Source: CBDBEU01 sp965204565
GTDB lineage: Bacteria > Pseudomonadota > Alphaproteobacteria > Rhizobiales > TMED25
NCBI GenBank assembly: GCA_965204565.1
Contig: CBDBEU010000004.1
Span: forward strand, 868,001-932,000
Direction: 5' to 3'
DNA length: 64,000 nt
Positions 8,982 to 17,770 of the stretch are shown here, one piece after another. The number at the start of each line of letters is the position of its first letter. Positions within the stretch are counted from its first letter, which is position 1. The notes beneath the pieces were generated by a model. The model was not told where the DNA came from, did no database searches, and saw only the letters and a list, made by a program, of their open reading frames with translations. A program made the translations under genes and the position numbers.

Positions 8982-9188
8982 CATGACCGCCATCTCGAAA
9001 GCCAGATGCGCTTGCCAATACACGAACGCTGCCCAATTCCGTCTGGCAGGCTTGTGGATCAGTTGCTGGCGGTTATTCGCAAACCGGTTGTCACCTCATG
9101 CCAGTTCGTTATCTTCACACCGCCAAACGCCACCGGCTCCTCGCGCCGGTTGCCGCCGGCTATCGGCTTGGGACCGCATATAAAAATC

Positions 9189-10259
9189 ATGATGCAATCG
9201 CTGACACTGGCAGTAGATGCAATGGGCGGCGACAACGAAGCCGCATTCGTCGTGCCTGGCCTCGACATTGCGCTGGTGCGCAATCCGGATATGCGGCTTA
9301 TGCTGTTCGGCAATTCTGAACTGGTGGATCGCCGGCTTGCGCAATATCCGCGTGTGCGCGCCGCCAGTGAGGTGATCCATTGCGATATTGCGGTCACCAT
9401 GCAGGACAAGCCGAGCGAGGCGCTGCGGCGCGGCCGGCGTCATTCCAGCATGTGGAAAGCGATCGAAGCGGTAAAGCGCGGCCAGGCCGATGCCGCAGTG
9501 TCAGCCGGCAATACCGGCGCGCTGATGGCGATGTCCAGATTCGTGCTCAAGACCATGGCCCAGATCGAGCGCCCGGCAATCGCTGCGATCTGGCCGACAG
9601 TGCGCGGTGAGAGCATTGTGCTTGATGTCGGCGCGACGATTGGCGCCGATGGCCAGCAGCTAGTTGATCTCGCGGTGATGGGTGCTGCCATGGCCCAGGC
9701 GGTGTTTGGCATCACCCGCCCTAGGGTCGGATTGCTGAATATCGGCGTTGAGGAGGTCAAGGGCCTTGAAGAGGTCCGCCGCGCCGGACAGATGCTGCGC
9801 GATTCCGATTTGCGGATGCTCGAATATCACGGCTTCGTCGAAGGTGCTGATCTTGGCCGCGGCACCGTCGATGTCGTTGTCACGGAGGGTTTTTCCGGCA
9901 ATATTGCACTCAAGACTGCGGAAGGTACGGCAAAGCAGATTGCCGCCTATCTGCGCGCGGCAATCGGCCGTTCCATCTGGGGGCGAATTGGCTATCTTAT
10001 TGCTTCTTCTGCATTTCGGGTGCTGCGGGAAAAAATGGATCCGCGCCGCGCCAATGGCGGTGTGATTTTGGGACTCAACGGCATGGTGATTAAATCTCAC
10101 GGCGGCACTGACCCGCAAGGATTCGCCAGTGCTGTCGACTTGGCAGTCGACATGGCGCGCTCCAGCTTGGTGACGCGCATCGCTGCCGATATTGGCGACT
10201 ATCACGCCCGTGCCGTTCAGGCCGCCGCGCCCAGTGATGAGAAAGCGCAAGTTTCGTGA
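9189..10259 (+). CDS. plsX: Phosphate acyltransferase PlsX
   Basis: PlsX converts acyl-ACP and phosphate to acyl-phosphate, the donor for glycerol-3-phosphate acylation in phospholipid synthesis. Starting at the tandem ATG at 9189 the protein has 356 residues and opens with the signature LAVDAMGGDNEA. Further motifs are SAGNTGALMA, LDVGATIGADGQQLVD and VVTEGFSGNIALKT. The frame runs upstream to 9006 but that part has no family character. The 3' end overlaps fabH by 4 nt (GTGA), indicating coupling. Confidence 0.94.
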   Translation: MMQSLTLAVDAMGGDNEAAFVVPGLDIALVRNPDMRLMLFGNSELVDRRLAQYPRVRAASEVIHCDIAVTMQDKPSEALRRGRRHSSMWKAIEAVKRGQADAAVSAGNTGALMAMSRFVLKTMAQIERPAIAAIWPTVRGESIVLDVGATIGADGQQLVDLAVMGAAMAQAVFGITRPRVGLLNIGVEEVKGLEEVRRAGQMLRDSDLRMLEYHGFVEGADLGRGTVDVVVTEGFSGNIALKTAEGTAKQIAAYLRAAIGRSIWGRIGYLIASSAFRVLREKMDPRRANGGVILGLNGMVIKSHGGTDPQGFASAVDLAVDMARSSLVTRIAADIGDYHARAVQAAAPSDEKAQVS

Positions 10260-11233
10260 GTGTCATCAGATCTGTCGTGCTCGGATGCGGCTCGTTTTTG
10301 CCCGAGAAAGTGCTGACCAATCAGGACCTTGCCAAGGTTCTGGACACCTCCGATGAATGGATCAAGACAAGGACCGGCATCTCGCAGCGCCATATCGCCG
10401 CTGACAATGAGCTGACCTCCGATCTGGCCATCAAGGCGGCGCGCCGGGCATTGGCGAACTCCAAGATTTCAGCCACTGACATCGATCTCGTAATATTGGC
10501 GACATCGACGCCGGACCAGACTTTTCCCGCCATCGCGGTGACCGTGCAGGCTGAACTGGGCATCGTCAATGGTGCTGCTTTTGACATACAGGCAGTGTGC
10601 AGCGGCTTTGTCTTTGCGCTTACCACGGCGGACAATTTTCTGCGATCCGGCAATCACAAGCGCGCCCTGGTGATCGGGGCTGAAACCTATTCGCGCATTC
10701 TTGATTGGGACGACCGCTCGACCTGCGTTCTGTTCGGCGATGGTGCGGGCGCTGTGGTGCTGGAAGCGCAGCTCCATCCCGGCAACCGCGAAGACCCCGG
10801 AGTGCATGTCGCCTGTGTACGCTCCGATGGCCGCTTCCGGGACAAATTATATGTTGACGGCGGCCCGTCTTCGACCCAGACTACCGGCCATTTGCGCATG
10901 GAGGGTCGCGAGGTCTATCGCCACGCCGTGGTCAAGACCGCCGAAGTGATGCAAGAGGCGCTGCGCCTTGCCGGCATCGATATCGATGAAGTGGGCTGGG
11001 TGGTTCCACACCAGGCAAACAAGCGCATTTTGGAGGCGACGGCTAAAAAGCTCGGCCTGCCGATGGAGCGGATTATCGTCACCGTCGACCGCCACGCCAA
11101 CACATCTTCCGCATCGATCCCGCTGGCGCTTGATGTTGCCAGCCATGACGGGCGGATAAAGCCGGGCCAGCTTTTGATGCTGGAATCCATGGGCGGCGGC
11201 TTTACCTGGGGCTCGGCGCTGGTGCGCTGGTAG
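10256..11233 (+). CDS. fabH: Beta-ketoacyl-ACP synthase III FabH
   Basis: FabH starts fatty-acid synthesis by condensing acetyl-CoA with malonyl-ACP. The 325-residue protein has the complete thiolase-fold triad: Cys115 in AVCSGFVFA, His252 in VVPHQANKRI and Asn282 in DRHANTSSASIPLAL. The N-terminus SDEWIKTRTGISQRHIA is the family signature. It starts at a GTG overlapping plsX. The plsX-fabH-ihfA-MerR order is conserved in alphaproteobacteria. Confidence 0.96.
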   Translation: MSVIRSVVLGCGSFLPEKVLTNQDLAKVLDTSDEWIKTRTGISQRHIAADNELTSDLAIKAARRALANSKISATDIDLVILATSTPDQTFPAIAVTVQAELGIVNGAAFDIQAVCSGFVFALTTADNFLRSGNHKRALVIGAETYSRILDWDDRSTCVLFGDGAGAVVLEAQLHPGNREDPGVHVACVRSDGRFRDKLYVDGGPSSTQTTGHLRMEGREVYRHAVVKTAEVMQEALRLAGIDIDEVGWVVPHQANKRILEATAKKLGLPMERIIVTVDRHANTSSASIPLALDVASHDGRIKPGQLLMLESMGGGFTWGSALVRW

Positions 11234-11270
11234 CTGGGTGTGGCCGAATAGTTGCTTTGATAAATGCTTG

Positions 11271-11284
11271 CAACCAATTGGTTG
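11271..11284. promoter_or_regulatory. 14-nt perfect palindrome upstream of ihfA
   Basis: CAACCAATTGGTTG is a perfect dyad 52 nt before the ihfA start, in the only sizeable gap between fabH and ihfA. It is shaped like a dimeric repressor operator. No regulator can be assigned from the sequence, and no clear promoter was identified around it. Confidence 0.3.
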
Positions 11285-11336
11285 ATTCAAATCAGGGCGC
11301 AGCATAACGTCAGTAAATTTGCGTCGAGGTGCGCAC

Positions 11337-11648
11337 ATGGGGGCCAGAACTCTGACACGAGCGGATCTGTGCGAAGCCGTATATCGAGAAGTCGGCTTGT
11401 CACGGGCTGAATCCGCTGAGATTGTCGAAAAAATACTGCATCAGATTTCCGACAGCCTGGTTGATGGGAACAATGTAAAACTCTCTTCATTCGGTACGAT
11501 TACCGTGCGCAGCAAGGGTGGCCGCGTAGGCCGCAATCCCAAGACCGGTGAGGAAGTTCTGATCACGCCACGGCGTGTCTTGGTGTTTCGGCCGAGCCAT
11601 GTCTTGCGTCAGCGGGTCAACAATTCAGCCTCCGGGGCTGATAGCTAG
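11337..11648 (+). CDS. ihfA: Integration host factor subunit alpha
   Basis: IHF alpha pairs with IHF beta to bend DNA at specific sites in recombination, replication and transcription. From the ATG at 11337 (CGAGG about 9 nt before it) the protein has 103 residues. The HU/IHF fold is complete: TLTRADLCEAVYREVGLS, the loop VKLSSFGTITVRSKGGRVGR, the DNA-intercalating NPKTGEE and a C-terminal VLVFRPSHVLRQRVN. A TTG at 11319 in the same frame is a less likely start. Confidence 0.95.
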   Translation: MGARTLTRADLCEAVYREVGLSRAESAEIVEKILHQISDSLVDGNNVKLSSFGTITVRSKGGRVGRNPKTGEEVLITPRRVLVFRPSHVLRQRVNNSASGADS

Positions 11649-11696
11649 TGCCTCGCACGCCGTGGCAGCACCATTGGGTCAGTGACGAGGCGGGCA

Positions 11697-12215
11697 ATGG
11701 CTGTTAAGGGACCGGACGCATTCCGCACAATCAGCGAGGTTGCACGCGAGCTAGACGTGCCGCAGCATGTTCTGCGCTTCTGGGAAAGCCGGTTTACCCA
11801 GGTGCACCCGATGAAGCGGCGCGGCGGCCGGCGCCATTACCGGCCTGAAGACATCGCTCTTTTGCGTGGCATCCACCGGCTGCTCTATGTTGATGGCTTC
11901 ACCATCAAGGGAGTTCAGAAAATTCTGCGCGAACGCGGCATTGCCCATGTGGTGGCTGCCGCCCAGAATGGCGGCAGCGAGGCGGGCGGCGTTGAGGCGG
12001 GCATTGACGCCGCGGCAGCAGCTGACAGCGCCAAGATCGTGGCGCTGCAGCCGCATTTGCAAGCTGCTACACAGGCTGGCAGCGCTGCCGGGGCCGGCGC
12101 GCCGCAGGGCTCTGCCGCGGCAGGCGATATCAGCGGCCAGACCCAGACGGTGCTGCACGCAGCGCTCAATGAGCTTGGCGCGCTGAAGGACATTCTTGAG
12201 CGCGCACGCGAATAA
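11697..12215 (+). CDS. MerR family transcriptional regulator
   Basis: The protein has 172 residues from the ATG at 11697, which has GACGAGG 6 nt upstream. Residues 8-75 form a MerR winged helix: FRTISEVARELDVPQHVLRF, then a basic wing MKRRGGRRHYRPEDIALLRG, then FTIKGVQKILRERG. The C-terminal half is alanine/glycine-rich low-complexity sequence without a recognisable effector domain. It follows ihfA in the conserved alphaproteobacterial order. Its target genes are unknown. Confidence 0.9.
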   Translation: MAVKGPDAFRTISEVARELDVPQHVLRFWESRFTQVHPMKRRGGRRHYRPEDIALLRGIHRLLYVDGFTIKGVQKILRERGIAHVVAAAQNGGSEAGGVEAGIDAAAAADSAKIVALQPHLQAATQAGSAAGAGAPQGSAAAGDISGQTQTVLHAALNELGALKDILERARE

Positions 12216-12437
12216 ATAGACACGCCCGGCACACCGCAACACCTGCCCCTGCCTGTCTGTGACAGCCCCAGTCTGCCTGTCACACCCCTGTCACACAATG
12301 CACGAAACCCAACCGGCCTGCGCTTCGCGCCGGCCGGCAGCGGCGGTGAGATGATTATTCGTCTGGTTCCGGCTTCCAGCATGATTGCGCGCGTGCACAC
12401 GCGGACATATAGTCCGGCCTGCCTTTTGGCGTGGTTA

Positions 12438-12515
12438 CGGAGCGTGGCGCAGCCTGGTTAGCGCACCTGTCTGGGGGACAGGAGGTCGGGAGTTCAAATC
12501 TCCCCGCTCCGACCA
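12438..12515 (+). tRNA. tRNA-Pro (GGG anticodon)
   Basis: The sequence folds as a cloverleaf: acceptor CGGAGCG/CGCTCCG (12438-12444 with 12505-12511), anticodon stem CCTGT/ACAGG around the loop CTGGGGG with anticodon GGG, T loop with GTTCAAATC, discriminator A and an encoded CCA end at 12513-12515. It reads CCC proline codons. The accessory zone with IS debris begins immediately downstream. Confidence 0.96.
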
Positions 12516-12578
12516 AATATTTTAATCGCCTAGCTCCCCTGAGATGCAGCACGACGAACCAAGCCCGGAGCCTTGCCC

Positions 12579-13493
12579 TTGAGCGCCCATATCGACATCG
12601 ATGCCGCGCTTGTGGAGCGCTATCTCGCCGAATTCGCGCGCCACGGCGCCCATGGCGAGACCGGCGTGTGGCGCACGCTTTATTCGCCCGCATGGGCAGC
12701 GGCGGCGGACGAATATGCCAATTGGTGCACTGGATGGAGGCCGGCCTTGAGGTCTCACGCGATGCGGTCGGCAATGTCTGGAGCTCGCGCGCCGTGATCG
12801 GCGAGATCGCGCCGGACGTCCCTGAGACGATTGTCGGGTTTGACCGCGTCACATTGGCCGAGGCGATGCGCGATGTCGGCCTTGACCCGGCCAGATGCGG
12901 CGCGGCGCGAGGATATCGCAGCCTTCATCGAGCTTCATATCGAGCAGGGCCCGGTGCTGGAGGAGGCAGACCTGCCGGCCGCGCTGGTCACCGGCATAGC
13001 CGCCATTCGCGGCACGCTGGTGGAGATCAAAGGCACCGCCAACCATTCCAGCCCTTTCCGATGGCACACCGCCGCGACCCGGTGGCCGGCTTTGCCGTCC
13101 AGAAGCACATGATGGGTATGGCAGTCCGCACTATCGGTCTGGCTTGCGCAAAAACCAGGATCGGCATGACAAACATCACCTACAACATCCGCCGCCTCGT
13201 CCAACTCGGAGGCAGCATCACTGCCTGATCACAGGACGAGTCCGTTCAATAGCAACCAGGAACGCTCTGAAAGCGGTGCAAATCGCTGCATCCGAAACAC
13301 AAGACCAGTTCAGATGACCACGCCGCGCCAAAATCACAGAAAATCGGACGAACAAGCAGGATTGATAGAGGCTCTCATCTGCATGCGCAGCAAGGATGGC
13401 CGCAGCCGCACGCCGGAGGAATATTCTTCTCCGGAGGATATCCTCGCTGGCATCCGCGTGCTGGCCGAAGGGCTTTACCGGCTCGCCTATTAA
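12579..13493 (+). pseudogene. Zn-dependent M20-family hydrolase (N-carbamoyl amino acid / allantoate amidohydrolase type), split by IS debris
   Basis: Pieces of one M20 amidohydrolase lie in different frames. 12579-12730 encodes HIDIDAALVERYLAEFARHG and WRTLYSPAWAAAADEY. 12731-12780 encodes MEAGLEVSRDAVGNVW. About 12895-13100 encodes IAAFIELHIEQGPVLEEADL and FPMAHRRDPVAGFA. The C-terminus SKDGRSRTPEEYSSPEDILA and VLAEGLYRLAY ends at a TAA at 13491-13493. Between the middle and the C-terminus sits an IS5-type remnant. Several catalytic-domain segments are deleted and at least two frameshifts are present, so it cannot be functional. Confidence 0.78.
13104..13377 (+). mobile_element. IS5-family transposase remnant inside the M20 hydrolase gene
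   Basis: Codons up to 13228 end a transposase: AVRTIGLACAKTRIGMTNIT followed by YNIRRLVQLGGSITA and a stop. This is the typical C-terminus of IS5-family DDE transposases. The rest of the IS, including its DDE core, is deleted. About 150 nt of non-coding IS end or filler precede the resumed hydrolase frame near 13378. Exact ends are not resolved. Confidence 0.65.
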
Positions 13494-13624
13494 GCCCGCC
13501 CGCGCATATGCGCACCAGGTTGCCGCTATTGGCATTGACGCGACATCAAGCGGGTAGGGTGGTGCTGTATCCGTCTGGGGACAGAGGCGCGAGGTCTAAA
13601 CGCTCCGCCGCCCATGCTCATGCG

Positions 13625-13971
13625 TCAGTTGGGGAGCGTCGGTGCGAAGCCGACGCGCCGCCTGCGCCAGCCGACAAAATCGATGAGAGCAAGGCCGGTG
13701 CCGAACAGCGGCAGCGCTGCGGGAAAGGGGACCACGGTTGTTTCTCCGATGGTGAGTGTCAGATTGCCGGTGGCGCTTGCCCCGCCGTCTGCATTTGGCC
13801 AAGCGTGGATGAAAGTATTAAAATACCAATGATAGCTATGACCGGCTAACAAATTTCCGATCAGCGATCCAACAAAAAATTGCTGATATCAGCCTCAGTT
13901 AATCCAAATGCAAAACTCTCGTTCAGATTATTAAAATTATTATTGTAAATATTATATGTTTTATCAATCAT
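13625..13971 (-). pseudogene. PEP-CTERM-like (VPxPAA variant) exported protein, truncated and frameshifted
   Basis: On the minus strand the C-terminus reads VVPFPAALPLFGTGLALIDF followed by VGWRRRR: a short VPxPAA motif, a hydrophobic helix and an arginine cluster. This is the tripartite PEP-CTERM sorting signal recognised by exosortases. An AT-rich N-terminal piece starts at an ATG at 13971 (MIDKTYNIYNNNFNNLNESF) and reads into a TGA at 13861-13863. It joins the downstream frame if one base is changed in a run of six T. No secretion signal is visible, so the N-terminus is probably lost. No exosortase gene is in the window. Confidence 0.55.
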
Positions 13972-14069
13972 CAATTATCGAAAATATTTTATAATAACGA
14001 AAATTAAATAATAAATTTTTGTATGATTCAACAGTGAAAAACATGGAGTTCAAATATAAAGAGGAATTA
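13853..14069. other. Strongly AT-rich segment
   Basis: These 217 bases are dominated by runs of A and T, in sharp contrast to the GC-rich surroundings. They contain only the N-terminal piece of the PEP-CTERM-like frame and stop at the IS427-type element. Their composition suggests foreign origin. Confidence 0.7.
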
Positions 14070-14843
14070 GAGTCTGGACTCATTATAGCCACGAGATGAG
14101 GGCTGCGGCGCGCGCGATAACTGCCATGACGTTTTTAATGTTGCGCTCGAAGCGAGTTGCGATGCGCCGCCGGTCTTTGAGGCGGCAGAACATGCGTTCG
14201 ATGATATTTCGCTCCCCGTAGACGGCCCGATCGTAGTGATATCGGATCTTGCGGGTCTTTTCGTGGCGGGATGACGGGCCCGGTCTCGCGCCCTTCAAGC
14301 AGTTCCCGGCCGTCACGGCCTTTGTCGGTGACAGGTTCGGCGGATGGCGGCATGGCCTCGATGCAGCGCTGTGCGACCTTGCAATCATGCACGTTTCCGG
14401 GCGTCGGGAGCAGGACGCAATTGACAAAAACATGGGGCGGCCCTTGTGGTCGCAGACGGCGTGGAGTCCGGTGTTGCGTCCGCCTTTGGTACGGCCGATC
14501 CATGGGTCAGGGCCGCCCTTTTCCGCCGCTGGCGCAGCGATGAACCCTGATGCAGGAACTGTCGATGAACAGCCGGTCAGGCGTATCCTCGGCGCCTGCC
14601 GGAGCGCTGAAGATACCTTCCCGTATACCGCACTCGGCCCGGCGACCGCCACGGCGCAGCGCATGGGCGATCCCGCTCGGCACACGACGATCATCCCCCA
14701 GGGCAACTCCGTGGGACTTGGGAAAGAATGGCTCGATCTTTGACATTTGAGCGCGTGAGAGCAGGAACAGATCCGACATGGCAAACTCCTTTGCCATCCT
14801 GAATCAGAAATCGAACTTCAATGCAATTAATGAGTCCTGAGCC
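14070..14843 (-). mobile_element. IS5-superfamily element, IS427-like group, with TA target duplication
   Basis: The element is about 774 bp. Its ends are imperfect inverted repeats sharing GGACTCATTA (14070-14085 and 14828-14843), each flanked by TA (14068-14069 and 14844-14845), the duplication typical of this group. It carries one minus-strand transposase gene, which is frameshifted. It inserted at the AT-rich edge of the PEP-CTERM-like fragment and may have removed its 5' part. Confidence 0.8.
14083..14797 (-). pseudogene. IS427-like transposase, frameshifted
   Basis: The start at 14797 gives MSDLFLLSRAQMSKIEPFFP, the usual N-terminus. The middle is in another frame with GGRNTGLHAVCDHKGRP, containing part of the DDE catalytic region. 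The C-terminus YGERNIIERMFCRLKDRRRI carries the final catalytic Glu (NIIERMF) and ends in RAAALISWL. At least two frame changes occur near 14500 and again further on. In some IS427-like elements two frames are joined by programmed frameshifting, but the several switches here argue for decay. Confidence 0.75.
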
Positions 14844-14952
14844 TAGGTTGTTGTTTTTGCCGCATCATCTGATCAATCCTCGCTCCGGTCTGATGATGCT
14901 CTAGCAAAGCCGGCGATTGGCGTCATTCAGTAAACGGGCCGCACTGGCCCCG

Positions 14953-16008
14953 CTACTCCATTGATGCGACATGGACCGGCTTGCCGCTGGCCGCCGACTC
15001 GATCGCCGCACGAACCAGCGACAGTGCCTTTAAAGATGCGTGCCCATCGGTCTCGGGCTTGGCACCAGCCAGCACGCAATTGGCGAATTCGTCGATTTCC
15101 TCCAGCAGCGGATCGCCGATCTTGAGTTCGATCTGCTCGCCGGCGGCGTTTCCGGCTGAGAACATCTCAAGGCGCGAGCTTTCATCCGGCCCCATCTTGC
15201 GCTCGATGTCGAAGCGCCGGTCGAGCCTGGCCACGGTGCGCTGCAGATTGGCCTCGGTGCCATAGACATACATCCAGTTGGTGCGCGGCGAGGCGAAGTT
15301 CGAGCCGATATAGCCAAGAATGCCGGATTCGAACTCGAACATGGTCGAGGTCACATCATCGACCGCTGCGGGGATGTGGAGCTTCTTGAACATCGAGAAC
15401 ACGGTCTTGATCGGCCCGAATATGTAGTTGAGCGTGTCGGCCTGGTGAACGCCGATGGTCATCAGTGAGCCGCCCGGACAGCCGGTATCATCGCCGCGCC
15501 AGCGAAATTCATCCGGCTTCAGATCCCATCCCTGCGAGCTCGACATGTTGGATTCAACCATTATCAGCTTGCCGAGCGCGCCTTGATCGACCAGTTCCTT
15601 GACCTTGCGGTTGACCGAATGGCGCCGGTGCACATGGCCGATCATCAGCGTCTTGCCCGCCGCCTCGCAAGTCTCGGTCATGGCGCGGCCATCGGCCAGC
15701 GTGTTGGCGATCGGCTTTTCCACATAGACATGCTTGCCGTTGGTCACGGCGAGTTCGGTCTGCTCGCGGTGAAACATGTTGGGTGAAACGATGACGATGC
15801 CATCAAGATCATCGCGCCCCACCATGTCCTCATAAGAAGTATCGCTCTGGCAGCCATAGCGCTCGACTGTCGCCTGTATCGCCTTTGAGTTGACGTCGTA
15901 GCAGGTGACAAGCTCGACCTTGTCGCTGCGCTCGATGGTGTTGGCGACTGCTACCGAAAACGATCCCAATCCGCACATGCCAACGCGAATGCTTTTCCGC
16001 TCTGCCAT
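14953..16008 (-). CDS. Gfo/Idh/MocA family NAD(P)-dependent oxidoreductase
   Basis: The 351-residue protein has an N-terminal Rossmann domain with the dinucleotide loop VGMCGLGSFSVAVANT and the family signature VYVEKPIAN around residue 95, followed by an alpha/beta C-terminal domain (GGSLMTIGVHQADTLNYIFG). Family members oxidise or isomerise sugars, inositols or related diols; the substrate here is not predictable. The ATG at 16008 follows GGGGAGA with 10-nt spacing; a GTG nine bases upstream is too close to that site. It is an intact gene between two dead IS elements. Confidence 0.87.
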   Translation of the reverse strand: MAERKSIRVGMCGLGSFSVAVANTIERSDKVELVTCYDVNSKAIQATVERYGCQSDTSYEDMVGRDDLDGIVIVSPNMFHREQTELAVTNGKHVYVEKPIANTLADGRAMTETCEAAGKTLMIGHVHRRHSVNRKVKELVDQGALGKLIMVESNMSSSQGWDLKPDEFRWRGDDTGCPGGSLMTIGVHQADTLNYIFGPIKTVFSMFKKLHIPAAVDDVTSTMFEFESGILGYIGSNFASPRTNWMYVYGTEANLQRTVARLDRRFDIERKMGPDESSRLEMFSAGNAAGEQIELKIGDPLLEEIDEFANCVLAGAKPETDGHASLKALSLVRAAIESAASGKPVHVASME

Positions 16009-16235
16009 CAGCTGCACATCTCCCCTATTCGACCCTTATTTTGGTCTGGCGCCAAGGGCCAGTCAAGCACGGCAGCGATTTCCGGTAGGAATCATTCCCT
16101 CTCATTGACGTCTGTTACGGTCGGGCTGCAATGAGCGGTCGGTCGGCGCACGCATGGCTGATGGCCGGTCAGTTGCCCGGACAACGAGGTTTCGGCGAAG
16201 GGCGGGACAGTGTCTGTCGCGCGTGGCCGGAGAAG

Positions 16236-17397
16236 CTACCGCCCGTCGGGAAGCAAGGCTGCGAGTTCCGGTTTCTTCATCTCCCCTGACAGGGCGAGAT
16301 AGAAAGTCTGCCAGTCCGTGATGCGCAAGTTCTGCAACAGGCTGCGCATCCTGTCCCAAAGGGAGAGGATACGCTCCCGGTGCTCCCGCGCCTTCAGTGT
16401 CTGGAACGTTTCGTTCTCAATCGCCCATCTGCGGCGGGCGGCCCGCATGACGGACATCACCGTGTCCCGCTCCGGCGGGAGATCGGTGATCCACATGTTG
16501 ACCCTCACCTCGAAGCTCGCGTCGTTGAACGGCAGGTGTGCGTCCCACTCGAAGCGATGCATCCTGCCGGTCGTCTTGTCACGCGTCTCCCGTGTCTGCT
16601 TCGTCTCGCTGGCCTTGACCCGACTGAACAGCAGTTCGTGATTGCCCGGCTTCGCGCCGAGGATGAAACGAAAACCCTTGTCCCGCAGATGCCTGATGCG
16701 GGGTCCGTTGGACGCCGGCCCGTCCTCGACGATGACCGCCTTGATGCGTGCGTGCTCCCGGCGCAGGTCGCTGAGGAGACGCTTCGTGGCGTTCCGCTCG
16801 CAGTCGTTCTTCGTGGTTCCGTCCTCATTCCGGACCGGCTCCGGCGCCAGTGGGAACACCTCCTTCAGGTCGGGGTGGACCACCGCCGCGCCGAGGGGCT
16901 GGTGGTCGTACGTCTTCGACCCGTCGTCGCGGTGGCTCTTCACGCAGCAGCGTCTGCAACCGACCTTGTGCGAGGAATGCTGGCCGGTGCCATCCACCGA
17001 GATCAGCAGATGCCCGTCGAAGACCGTCCAGCCTTCGAGCACCTTGCCGCGCGCGCATCCGCGTGTCCGAGGGCATTTTTTCCACGCCAAAGAGCGAGCG
17101 GAGGTTCCACGCCTGGACCGGACCCTCGCCGCCGCGCACCTGCCGGTCAAACTGAAGCCCGGTCAAACTGAAGCCCGGTCAAACTGAAGCCCGGTCAAAC
17201 TGAAGCAACGACGGAAACTTGAGTGAAAACACCGCCAGTGCGGACATCAGGCAGTCGGACAGGCTGAAGTCACGTGTGTTGATCGGGTCGGGGATGCGGG
17301 CGAAGCATGCCTGGCATCGACAGATGTTTGCGGAAAGAGTTTCCGGACATCTGAGAGCCTCTCTCAACTGCCGATGGAGCAGGTGCGTGGATCGCAT
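16236..17397 (-). pseudogene. ISNCY-like DDE transposase, disrupted by a 16-nt tandem expansion
   Basis: The minus strand encodes the N-terminus FSLSDCLMSALAVFSLKFPS near 17300-17190, then LRSLFGVEKMPSDTRMRA in a second frame, then a long third frame with DGHLLISVDGTGQHSSHKV, VVHPDLKEVFPLAPEPVRNE and the late motif RRRWAIENETFQTLK. These match a transposase type found in ISNCY-class elements. The first frame switch coincides with four copies of a 16-nt repeat. The last residues run to a TAG near 16236. Element ends were not identified. Confidence 0.7.
17143..17206. repeat. Four perfect tandem copies of a 16-nt unit
   Basis: The unit CCGGTCAAACTGAAGC occurs four times without interruption. 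On the minus strand it encodes the LQFDR segment of the transposase, so one copy belongs to the gene and the other three (48 nt) are an expansion. A further indel nearby accounts for the frame change. Confidence 0.95.
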
Positions 17398-17519
17398 TGC
17401 GGGCGGTGGATGGCACGACGAAAAACGGGCCGGCGCAAAAAGCCCACCAAAGAAAACGCGTAGACCTGCCCCAACAAATTGATAATCAACAAAAATAATC
17501 CTACAGGAAATTGCTGAAA

Positions 17520-17770
17520 ATCAACAGAGATCCATTTGACCGGTCGTCCGGTCACTTCGGCCGCCCACAGCGACAGCGCATATTTCGGATAGCACCCGCC
17601 TTTCATGCCAAAGCCGCCCCCATATTGTCGCAGATCACCCGGAAATGGTTCTGCGGTTTTTTGAAATAGGCATTCGCCAGAGTGCCACGGGTGCGGTGCG
17701 CTGACTGGATGGTGCAACGAATGGTGTATTGATCGTCAACCGGGTCGTATTCGCCGATGCAACCGCGCTC
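17520..17770 (-). pseudogene. Molybdopterin hydroxylase large-subunit fragment (CoxL/xanthine dehydrogenase family)
   Basis: The minus strand encodes QYTIRCTIQSAHRTRGTLAN and, one frame away, GGGFGMKGGCYPKYALSLWA followed by AEVTGRPVKWIS. The GGGFGMKG motif is a molybdopterin-cofactor contact typical of aldehyde/xanthine/CO dehydrogenase large subunits. Only about 75 of roughly 750 residues remain. It is joined on its 5' side to the end of an efflux adaptor fragment with no intergenic space, which points to a deletion junction near 17770. Confidence 0.75.

Noticed and set aside
13565..13625. tRNA-Pro-like remnant resembling the anticodon and T arms of the tRNA at 12438
   Set aside because: Similarity is short and gapped; no acceptor stem or D arm can be built, so chance similarity is not excluded.
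14504..14797. Programmed ribosomal frameshift joining IS427-type transposase frames
   Set aside because: Some elements of this group do use frameshifting, but more than one frame change is needed here and no slippery run stands at the breaks.
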